A stretch of 64,000 nt of DNA from positions 248,001 to 312,000 of the forward strand of contig NZ_VDBO01000003.1 of assembly GCF_005930355.1 (NCBI RefSeq). The letters run 5' to 3'. Each line of letters begins with the position of its first letter. Position 1 is the stretch's first letter. The notes beneath the pieces were generated by a model. It was given only the letters and a program-made list of their open reading frames with translations. It was not told the DNA's origin and made no database searches. This stretch comes from Paenibacillus sinopodophylli (GTDB taxonomy: Bacteria > Bacillota > Bacilli > Paenibacillales > Paenibacillaceae). The translations under genes were made by a program, and so were the position numbers. Shown here piece by piece: positions 53,709-61,679 of the stretch.

Positions 53709-54419
53709 CTATTGTTTGAAATGCTTCATGGCCGTCTCGCGGCAGATGACGTACTTGGAAATCGCAGATCGCGCATGCCGCTCAGGCTGAACAACTTTAC
53801 GTATATTATCCGGAAGAAAATCATCAAATTTTATTTCCATGATGGTTTGAGCCGGCAACAGCGTTTCTTCCTGAACCAATTGCGGGTCGAACAAATCAAA
53901 GGAATTGACGCCAGCAGTCAATCGTTTGTCGAACGTGATGCGGACATTGCCTGGCTCATACACATACGCCTCGCGGAAATAATCCACAATAACTATCGGG
54001 CGGAATGCACGGTGCGCGAGCGCCGAATAAAACTCGATCAGCAGAGGCTCTTTTCTAACGGAAAGCAGCTCGTAGTCTTTCTTTATAATAGCATCGTACT
54101 CCGCTCGGCTAATAGAAGCTGCTTCCTTGCACACAAACTCCCCGTACTTGCTCTTGCGCTCCACCGTAATCTTCGCATCACTGCCATTGTAGATCCGTAT
54201 CCGATATTTCTCACGTTTAAATATGCCGTTGTTCTTATCATACAAAGAATGATCATGAGGCCCGTCGAAGTAAAGACTACGAATCCCATAGCCATCCACT
54301 GACAATGAATTTTTATCCATAATAAGCATCGTAGATACTTTATAACGAAGTGAAATATAGTCATGCGTATGCATATAATATTTCATTTCATTTCGCAGCT
54401 TTTTACCTTGAAATAACAT
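53709..54419 (-). CDS. VTC-domain protein (polyphosphate polymerase-like)
   Basis: A 236-residue VTC domain of the triphosphate-tunnel fold. Basic residues lining the tunnel appear in RYKVSTMLIMDKNS, FKREKYRIRIYNG, ITVERKSKYGE and the acidic IMEIKFDDFLPD. Yeast Vtc4 makes polyphosphate from ATP; bacterial homologues beside CotH genes are uncharacterised. ATG at 54419 lies two bases after the PelG-CotH stop, with GAGGTGGAG as ribosome site, so translation is coupled. Confidence 0.9.
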   Translation of the reverse strand: MLFQGKKLRNEMKYYMHTHDYISLRYKVSTMLIMDKNSLSVDGYGIRSLYFDGPHDHSLYDKNNGIFKREKYRIRIYNGSDAKITVERKSKYGEFVCKEAASISRAEYDAIIKKDYELLSVRKEPLLIEFYSALAHRAFRPIVIVDYFREAYVYEPGNVRITFDKRLTAGVNSFDLFDPQLVQEETLLPAQTIMEIKFDDFLPDNIRKVVQPERHARSAISKYVICRETAMKHFKQ

Positions 54420-54420
54420 A

Positions 54421-57400
54421 CTACTCCACCTCAAACTGTCGAATACCGTTATACTCGTTGCCTTCTTCATCCGTGTAGGAGTCGAATGAGGTTTGCTCAT
54501 GTCCCGCACTGTCTCTTACCGCTACACGCCAATAATAAAAACCATCAGCTGGTCTCTTGAACGATACGCTATTCACCTGAATGTTCTCTTGCGTCGCAAC
54601 AACTTGCGTAAACGCAGGATCACGGGCGACCGTTACATCGTAGAGGAGATCATCTCCCTGTAGGTCAAACGAAATACCCCAAGAAAAATTGATGTTCTCC
54701 GCTTCCACATCGACATCATCCATATAGAATGGCTTAGGCTTCTCCAAATCTTCAAGGAATCGTTTTACTCCTCTTTCCGGAGTATTAACAATTTGCTCCA
54801 TTTCTTGATCGAAACTAGTATTGAGGCCTGGCAAGTAATTCATATCCGGTGACCTGAATAGAAAAGGCTTAACTAAATCTTTGTATTCATTGAGCTGCTT
54901 CTCCACCGTGTCTTTATTAATCCATTTTGCTAACTCTTCTACTTTTTCCTTCAACTGATTAACATGCTCTTCATTACGGAAATAACGGTTATGCAAGGTG
55001 CTTCCCCAGAAATTACTAAGGCCTGCTTGATAGGATCGAATGTAATTACCTTCCCTCTGAAGCTCCCAACCTCCGTCATAATCCCAAGGGAGCAAGTACC
55101 ACTTCTTCGAATTCAACGGAGAGTACAGATAGAAGTTATTAGCATCCGTATCCATATTATCCATCAAAATATTAATAGCCGTCCAAGTGAGGAAGTTTTC
55201 CAAATCAAAATGCTCTTCTATGACTTCATCAATTGGCTTATTCATGTTGTTCAAGTCATCCAGCATTTCAATTAATTTATCATGCTCCTCGCGGCCTTTA
55301 ATCTCAAGAATGGTTTCAAATGCGGCCTTATCATAATCCGGATCTGATTGCGATTTAATGAGATTTGCATAGCGTTGGAATTCAAAAAACGTAACTTTGT
55401 ACAGTTGGCCATATGGATCCAACCAATGTGACTTCAAAAACATTTCATTAGGCTGTTCAATATGGCTGTAGAGACCATAGTCTTCATAGCCGGTATTTTT
55501 ACCTTCAGACAAATCCTTCACATACAAATGAACAAACTGCGTTCTTAAACTCGTAATATGAGGGATTTGCTCCAATAGATCAAAGCTTAGCTTATTGCGT
55601 AATCTCGAAAGATCCGTGGAGTGCTTGTTTAAATTCAGTGTCCTTTGGTTTTGCCATAAACCTGCTTCATCAAACAGCTTGATTTTATACGATTTTTGAG
55701 CAGCATAGCGGGCAGTGTTGCCTCGAAGACTGATTTTGGCATTAGCCATATCTGCTCCATAGCCGAACATCCCTGTAACTGGCCCCTTGCCGTCCTCATT
55801 GCCTTCTTGCATAATCACTTCCAGGTTTTCCTCGCTATAACGATCCGTTATCCGGTTTAGCCCATACCAGTTAACGGGATCCTTCTCACCAGCTTTATCC
55901 GGCATAATCGTTACATACAATGCTTTAATTGACCCATCCTCATCGCGTTCATAGATCCGCTTATCCTCCGCAATACCATCGCTTTGCAACGATTCGGTAG
56001 TTGTGGTCTCCGTATTGGAGGATTGATCGCCTGCAGGAGAAGGGGAAGCCTCTGTAGAACAAGCGGATAATACAACCGCCATCACGACAATAGAAGTAAG
56101 CACGACGCCTGATTTCGAGAGCGAGAGTCGTGATTCCTGACGTTGGCTCTTCGTCGTAAGCGGCTGAGAACAGAACGTATAGTAATCAATATTGCGAAGC
56201 ACATGCAGCAGCCTGCCTATGGCGAACGCCAGCGCTACAAAGGCTGCAATAAACATACCGAATCCGTTCAGGTCTAAATTCATCATCCAGTACGTTAACC
56301 CGGCATTCGCAGCAATAAATAGCCCACTAATCATAAGAACACCTTTTCTATCATCAAAGTACATCAGCACGTGAACGAGCACGAACATAATAATAAAGAG
56401 GAAATAGCCTAATGTTAAAATTAAAAAGAGATCAAGCTGCGCCATCGTAAATCCAATTTTCGGTAAAAACTTCATGCCCAGCGCGATGGATAGTATTGTG
56501 AAGAGAAGCTGTACCTCCATCAGGAAGCTGACCTCACGCAGCAGCGTTTTTTGCATCGTCTGTTTGGCCTTGTTCATATCCTGGAAGGTTCCGCCATCCA
56601 ACACATTCAGGTAATACACACGAAACTTTTCATAGAAAGAAGTTTCTACAGAAACGACGAACACAACCATTGAAGGCACAACAGATAGGAAGGCGTAGAA
56701 CACAGGCAAATCATAGCTAGGCATAACTAAGAATCGATTGGCAATCTCCTCACCAGACGGCCCAAACCAATATACGAAGCTATGAATATACACACCGCCA
56801 TAAACGAAGCAGCCTGTAAAGAATAACGAAGGGTACTTTTTGAAATAGGTCAAGAATGTGAAATATTCTCGGCTTTTAGCACGCGGGAACATTTGTTCAA
56901 AGTGGAACGAGGATAGTACGGCAATGATAAAGAAGCCGATATCAATAGATAGCAATGCCGTTGTCGTCGCTTGGAGATCCGAGTAAGTAAACAGCAGAAA
57001 TCCGCTAAGCAGCGCTGCAACAACACCGATTGCGAAGCTTCGAACGATGCGCATATAGTCCTTCAGAGCAGAAAGATAGATGCCTTGAATCCATATAATG
57101 ATAAGCTCCATAAAAAATAAATAAGCAGACAGCTTGTAGCTTGCGTCAGCAGATACCTCGCGCAGGAACAGCCACGCAACCAGTGCACATACTGGCAAAC
57201 AAACGATTAATGCTCCGTAATAAGAGGATAACAGCTGTTCATATTTTTTCTGATAGATCATATCCGCTATGAACCGCGTTATGACCATAGATATGCCGCT
57301 TGTCATAATAATGGAGAATATGAAGCAATAGGTCACTGTCGAAATATACAGCTCCCACTCCAAATAGCTGCCATTATAGACGGACATCATTCTTTGAAGC

Positions 57401-57531
57401 GCGATAATTAGGAACATACATAAGACCATCGGTCCAATTGTTGTCAAAGAAGAGTATGCATAAGCTTTGACGTTATTTACTAATCCTTGCTCCTGAAACA
57501 ATTTCCTCAGTTCGAAGCCGATTCCAGCCAC
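54421..57531 (-). CDS. pelG: PelG exporter fused to a CotH-kinase domain
   Basis: A 1036-residue fusion. Residues 1-457 are PelG, a twelve-helix flippase-like exporter with the hallmark start GIGFELRKLFQEQGL. Residues 468-491 look like a lipoprotein signal (KSGVVLTSIVVMAVVLSAC, Cys491) followed by a Ser/Thr linker. Residues 535-830 are a CotH domain with SLRGNTARYAAQKSYKIKL, NILMDNMDTDANNFYLY and WYLLPWDYDGGW. Residues 945-1036 resemble a fibronectin-type beta domain. CotH proteins are atypical kinases phosphorylating spore-coat proteins. It starts with GTG inside pelF (25-base overlap) after GGGAGG. The frame is unbroken across the junction and no internal start with a ribosome site was found. 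Confidence 0.93.
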   Translation of the reverse strand: MAGIGFELRKLFQEQGLVNNVKAYAYSSLTTIGPMVLCMFLIIALQRMMSVYNGSYLEWELYISTVTYCFIFSIIMTSGISMVITRFIADMIYQKKYEQLLSSYYGALIVCLPVCALVAWLFLREVSADASYKLSAYLFFMELIIIWIQGIYLSALKDYMRIVRSFAIGVVAALLSGFLLFTYSDLQATTTALLSIDIGFFIIAVLSSFHFEQMFPRAKSREYFTFLTYFKKYPSLFFTGCFVYGGVYIHSFVYWFGPSGEEIANRFLVMPSYDLPVFYAFLSVVPSMVVFVVSVETSFYEKFRVYYLNVLDGGTFQDMNKAKQTMQKTLLREVSFLMEVQLLFTILSIALGMKFLPKIGFTMAQLDLFLILTLGYFLFIIMFVLVHVLMYFDDRKGVLMISGLFIAANAGLTYWMMNLDLNGFGMFIAAFVALAFAIGRLLHVLRNIDYYTFCSQPLTTKSQRQESRLSLSKSGVVLTSIVVMAVVLSACSTEASPSPAGDQSSNTETTTTESLQSDGIAEDKRIYERDEDGSIKALYVTIMPDKAGEKDPVNWYGLNRITDRYSEENLEVIMQEGNEDGKGPVTGMFGYGADMANAKISLRGNTARYAAQKSYKIKLFDEAGLWQNQRTLNLNKHSTDLSRLRNKLSFDLLEQIPHITSLRTQFVHLYVKDLSEGKNTGYEDYGLYSHIEQPNEMFLKSHWLDPYGQLYKVTFFEFQRYANLIKSQSDPDYDKAAFETILEIKGREEHDKLIEMLDDLNNMNKPIDEVIEEHFDLENFLTWTAINILMDNMDTDANNFYLYSPLNSKKWYLLPWDYDGGWELQREGNYIRSYQAGLSNFWGSTLHNRYFRNEEHVNQLKEKVEELAKWINKDTVEKQLNEYKDLVKPFLFRSPDMNYLPGLNTSFDQEMEQIVNTPERGVKRFLEDLEKPKPFYMDDVDVEAENINFSWGISFDLQGDDLLYDVTVARDPAFTQVVATQENIQVNSVSFKRPADGFYYWRVAVRDSAGHEQTSFDSYTDEEGNEYNGIRQFEVE

Positions 57532-58946
57532 TCGCGAGAGCCTCCCAACGATTGATAAAGATTACGATAACTTGATATGAAATCCTGATGCTTATAAAAA
57601 CGCTGCACGCGTTCGAAGGCATTGCGTCCCATCTGTTCACGCAGCTTCTGATCTTGGCAAAGCTTAATGACGCTATTAGCGAGTTGTTCATAATGCATGA
57701 CTGGCGCGACCAGGCCTGCCGGTCCTATACCATCATCCAATCCGTTGATAAGCTCTTTGCAACTTCCAACATTCGTTGCTACAAACGGCTTAGCGCAGGC
57801 CATTCCTTCCAATATAGCAAGGGGTTGTCCTTCACTGATGCTCGTAAGCATGAGAACATCCATTTGACCGATATAATCCTTGATTTGAACCTCACCTGTG
57901 AAGATAAGATCCTTAATTTCCATCGACTCTACCATCTGCATGCATTCTTGGAAGTATTGCTCGTCCTCTTCCGTAGGACCCATGATGTACATTTCAGCAT
58001 TCGGCACTTCATGCTTGATCAATGCGAAGCTTTGAATCATTGTCTTAATATCTTTAATTGGTACAACTCGTACGATCGCCCCAATACGAAGCTTCCCATC
58101 CTGCGGCGCTGTTACTAAATTTGTATAGTTATCAATATTTACACCGTTAGGGATAATGCTGATTTTGGATGCCTCGCACCCAACCTCGATTTCAATCTCC
58201 TTATTCCGACTGAACAGCGTAATGACTTGATCAGCTGCTTCATACGTGCAGGTAGACAAGTTATAGAAATATTCAATCCATAGATCCTTAAAGTAGCCCT
58301 TTACCCAATCCGCTTTGATGATCTCTTCTTCCCGTTCACGTGAGTAAATACCGTGCTCTGTTAACAACAATGGCTTTTTGTGCAGATGCTTGGCCAATGC
58401 TCCGACCACACCAGCGTATCCTGTAGATACACTATGATAAACATCCGCTTGTGGAATATCATGCCTAATCGTTAGAAATAACGGCAAAATCATCGAACGA
58501 ACCGTCCAGAACATTTCGGTAAATGGGACCAAATTATATTTATTCCGCCCGAGCTGCTCCAAAATGTCGAAATAGTCCTTACTGGACAAGAAGTCTGCAG
58601 CTCTCCGGAATTTACTTGTGCGAAGCAGATCAAAAATATTTCCCCAATTAATGGTCCCTTCTCCGCTTAGAAGGGCCATCATGTCCTTTTGCTGATCGTT
58701 TGTCAGTTTGAAGCGGCGTCCCCACTCGCCCTCCTCGAACAAATACGCGTCCAGAAACATTTCCTTTACTTCAACGACGTTGTTAGGCAGCTTGTATTTA
58801 AATTGCCCTTTTTGCTTGGTCTGTGCACCGATTGCATAAATAACGAACTCATGCTCAGGCATTTGCGTGATAATACTATTGATCCAACTGGATACCCCGC
58901 CTGTAATATAAGGGTAGGAACCTTCAGCAATTAAGCATATTCTCAT
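57507..58946 (-). CDS. pelF: Pel polysaccharide glycosyltransferase PelF
   Basis: A 479-residue GT4 glycosyltransferase with the PelF N-terminus CLIAEGSYPYITGGVSSW. The C-terminal nucleotide-sugar site has SISEGQPLAILEGMACAKPF, and ATNVGSCKELI follows. In Pel systems PelF polymerises the N-acetylgalactosamine-rich chain from UDP-sugars in the cytoplasm for export by PelG. ATG at 58946 follows AGGTGGG by seven bases and lies four bases after the previous stop. Confidence 0.95.
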   Translation of the reverse strand: MRICLIAEGSYPYITGGVSSWINSIITQMPEHEFVIYAIGAQTKQKGQFKYKLPNNVVEVKEMFLDAYLFEEGEWGRRFKLTNDQQKDMMALLSGEGTINWGNIFDLLRTSKFRRAADFLSSKDYFDILEQLGRNKYNLVPFTEMFWTVRSMILPLFLTIRHDIPQADVYHSVSTGYAGVVGALAKHLHKKPLLLTEHGIYSREREEEIIKADWVKGYFKDLWIEYFYNLSTCTYEAADQVITLFSRNKEIEIEVGCEASKISIIPNGVNIDNYTNLVTAPQDGKLRIGAIVRVVPIKDIKTMIQSFALIKHEVPNAEMYIMGPTEEDEQYFQECMQMVESMEIKDLIFTGEVQIKDYIGQMDVLMLTSISEGQPLAILEGMACAKPFVATNVGSCKELINGLDDGIGPAGLVAPVMHYEQLANSVIKLCQDQKLREQMGRNAFERVQRFYKHQDFISSYRNLYQSLGGSREWLESASN

Positions 58947-58950
58947 GTGT

Positions 58951-60783
58951 TTACCCACCTAATTCGATCGTGAATTTGGAATTATAGACTTCTACGAGAA
59001 ACGTATTTGCATCTATTTTTTGGACTGAACAATTAACCTGTTTTCCAATCTTCTTATCCGAGCGCAAAACATAATAGAGATTGGAACGATAATTCGAGAT
59101 TTCACCTTCGATACGATTATCGGTCTCAGTTACTGTCAATTGCGATGTCAAGGCTACTCCCATATCAAGCGCAGCTTCTGTTGAGGTCATTGGGCGCACC
59201 CATGGATAGGTCTTTTTCAGCCTTTTGAGCTTGTCCGTAAAGCCTTCATACAGCTTCTCCCACGTTTGGTTTTTGCTGCGTGCGCTGCTTAATACATCAT
59301 CCGGATGAACGAAATGGGAGTAAACGCCTAATCCCGTCATCGCATTTGCTTCCGCCCAGTGCTCGAAGCTATCCTCCATGTAACCGGACGTTACACGCGG
59401 CATCTCAATAATGCCGTCCTTTGCTATTTCATACTCCTGTACGTAGGCCATGCCACTAGCATCCTCGCCGTACAAGGAAGAAATAACGGTTAAATTCGGC
59501 CAACCTTTTTTTAATGCCTTGCGCCCTTCTTCATCAAGCACATTAGAGGGAGGCACATAGGAGAGCAGCGAATATTTCGGAAAGGCATCGCTCGTGAAGC
59601 TGAGTACTTCCTTAATCGATTCCGCCATAACATCGGCATTCTTCCAGGCGTTATAGCCAAAGCTATCCGACACCGCTTTATTAACAACAAGTGATTGATG
59701 GTTATAGCCATGAATGCCAATTTCGCCGCCGCTTTTAATGACTTCACGTCCATATGATATTAATCCAAAACGATCTTCATCAATAGGATTCTCGAATGGT
59801 GGCAATACCTCGTCATGATAGGATTGAATAATGACAGCTGTATATTTCACCGCATATTTCTTAGCCGCCTTCAACATATCTGGCCACCATATTTGCTGAT
59901 AGAAGCTAGGCGTATCCCGTTTGTATTCTCTGTAGATGGCAGGTACCACTCCCTTTGAAATCGGAGCAGGAAAATCATCTATAAAAAATATTTTCGAGTT
60001 AAATATAGGGTAAATGAACTGGGGCTCGAGCAAGCTCAATGCACCTGCAAAAAAGCCGCGGTTGATTTTTTCCTGAAACATGGAACCGTTAAATACCATA
60101 AAAGTGCCTTTTCCATACGCTCTTTTCCATAACAATGGTGTTCCATCTGTCGTCGTTGCCAGTACCTGTGACTTATGATCAAGCTCGACGCTCATCGTGG
60201 AATTAGACATGAATTCTTCATCTACACGGAGCTCTTTCTCACCGATCAATACATTAGACATGAGGGCAATACCCTGTAATTCATGAAGTTCCCCGAATGC
60301 AGCAATTCCCATTTTCCGGTATATCACTTGGAACTCCGGGTCTATGTTTAAGGAGCTCATAAATAAGATATGGCCGCCTTTATTTACATACTGATCAATT
60401 TGATTTATATCTCCCAATTGCTCAAGGCTATTATAAGCAACGATCAGCACGCCGCAATCCGAAAAACGAGGTGCTTGCTCATCGATGTTTATCTCCGTTG
60501 TATGTTTCTGCATGTATTGAAGCGTACGAGATGCGTTATTCTTGAGCCGCATACTGTAGTCATCAGAGCCTTTGTACACGACACAATAGTTCGTACCCGA
60601 AATTTCCTTCGGGGGGTTCTCCTTAACGTTAGCAAGCAGCGCTTCACGCTGCTCCAGTAAGTCTTTGTTATGCTTGAATTGCAATACGTACTGGGAACGC
60701 GCGATTTGTATAAGCACGCCTAGTGATAATATGACTAACAATATAATGTAAATATTTTTGGAGAAATTGAGCTCCTTTTTCAT
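58951..60783 (-). CDS. DUF2194 / PelA-type polysaccharide deacetylase
   Basis: A 610-residue protein with an N-terminal membrane anchor (NIYIILLVILSLGVLIQIA) and a large extracellular part. A Rossmann-like region (residues about 60-250) precedes a NodB-like deacetylase barrel with FFIDDFPAP (metal/catalytic Asp pair) and GEIGIHGYNHQS (metal histidines). This is the PelA deacetylase-only form of Gram-positive Pel clusters, without the hydrolase domain of Pseudomonas PelA. It should partly deacetylate the polymer outside the membrane. Its ATG is one base after the PelE stop. Confidence 0.88.
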   Translation of the reverse strand: MKKELNFSKNIYIILLVILSLGVLIQIARSQYVLQFKHNKDLLEQREALLANVKENPPKEISGTNYCVVYKGSDDYSMRLKNNASRTLQYMQKHTTEINIDEQAPRFSDCGVLIVAYNSLEQLGDINQIDQYVNKGGHILFMSSLNIDPEFQVIYRKMGIAAFGELHELQGIALMSNVLIGEKELRVDEEFMSNSTMSVELDHKSQVLATTTDGTPLLWKRAYGKGTFMVFNGSMFQEKINRGFFAGALSLLEPQFIYPIFNSKIFFIDDFPAPISKGVVPAIYREYKRDTPSFYQQIWWPDMLKAAKKYAVKYTAVIIQSYHDEVLPPFENPIDEDRFGLISYGREVIKSGGEIGIHGYNHQSLVVNKAVSDSFGYNAWKNADVMAESIKEVLSFTSDAFPKYSLLSYVPPSNVLDEEGRKALKKGWPNLTVISSLYGEDASGMAYVQEYEIAKDGIIEMPRVTSGYMEDSFEHWAEANAMTGLGVYSHFVHPDDVLSSARSKNQTWEKLYEGFTDKLKRLKKTYPWVRPMTSTEAALDMGVALTSQLTVTETDNRIEGEISNYRSNLYYVLRSDKKIGKQVNCSVQKIDANTFLVEVYNSKFTIELGG

Positions 60784-60784
60784 T

Positions 60785-61678
60785 TCATGCCCCTTCCGAC
60801 CAGAACCTTACCATGGTGAGGGCCTTGTTCGAGAGCCTCAACGGTGACTTTTTTAATGTGTCTATTGTGTTTTGCAGCTTATCCGCTGATTTCGTCATAA
60901 AGTACAGCTGAATTAGACATAAGTAAGCATCCTCGCTAAGCGGATATCGTGCAATGTATGCATGACAGGTTTCCTCGCTCGCCAGATACTCCCCCAGCTC
61001 CATCTCCGTATTCAGCTTTTCTGCAAACGCCGATTCCGCATCCTCAGAATGCGTGATCAGGTGATTTAATACCGCTACATAGGTGTACTTATACTTTAGT
61101 GATGTCCGCTCATCCAAAAATCCGCTGCGCATAAAACCTTTCAATACCTCAGCATATGCGCGCAGCAGATGCTCGTCTGTTTTGTTATGCTCATACTGAA
61201 CAGATAGCTCCTGAATCGATAGGGAGAGCTTTCTCTTCGCTTCCATAATCGCACTGACCGCGTAATGCGAGGTTTCCGTGTCCTCATTGCTAACGGCGGT
61301 TTGCAATACCTCCAAATAGTTCATGGAGTCCTGCTTGAGCACATCAATCATGACCCTGCGTCTTGCAGAATGCTCACTGACAATAAGCGCGTCTTCGATC
61401 GATATAATATTCAATTCTTTTTCAACTTCGAGCTTCTTATGAATACCTATGGTGCTTACCGACATTTCTTCCTGCTGCTTGACAATGTACTCGTCCAGCT
61501 TCTCGCCGGCATGAACAAACCAGCTTCTTGGCCAGAACACAGGTAGCAGCCATCCGATGACGGGAATCAGTGCCACTATTAAGAATCGCAGCGAAAATTC
61601 GCGCAGCGATTTGCGATAAAGGATGAATAAAAGGAGTGCCGACAACAATACATAAAGACCGTATAGTAATCCAATCAT
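60785..61678 (-). CDS. pelE: PelE-like membrane protein with TPR-type helices
   Basis: A 297-residue protein with two N-terminal membrane helices (residues about 3-20 and 30-50) and a cytoplasmic all-helical region resembling tetratricopeptide repeats. Pseudomonas PelE has this layout and links PelD to PelF/PelG. Sequence alone is weak; the position between PelD and PelA genes decides the call. ATG at 61678 follows GAAGGGGAG, one base after the PelD stop. Confidence 0.82.
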   Translation of the reverse strand: MIGLLYGLYVLLSALLLFILYRKSLREFSLRFLIVALIPVIGWLLPVFWPRSWFVHAGEKLDEYIVKQQEEMSVSTIGIHKKLEVEKELNIISIEDALIVSEHSARRRVMIDVLKQDSMNYLEVLQTAVSNEDTETSHYAVSAIMEAKRKLSLSIQELSVQYEHNKTDEHLLRAYAEVLKGFMRSGFLDERTSLKYKYTYVAVLNHLITHSEDAESAFAEKLNTEMELGEYLASEETCHAYIARYPLSEDAYLCLIQLYFMTKSADKLQNTIDTLKKSPLRLSNKALTMVRFWSEGA

Positions 61679-61679
61679 A

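Noticed and set aside
53640..54302. 220-codon plus-strand frame across the VTC gene
   Set aside because: It is antisense to a gene with clear VTC motifs and has no ribosome binding site.
56100..56200. Two separate genes, pelG and cotH, instead of a fusion
   Set aside because: No stop codon separates them, and no ATG, GTG or TTG with a ribosome site lies before the lipobox-like segment. A sequencing error cannot be excluded from sequence alone, so it is kept as a check in the findings.
57588..58118. 176-codon plus-strand frame across pelF
   Set aside because: It is antisense to a conserved glycosyltransferase and has no supporting signals.
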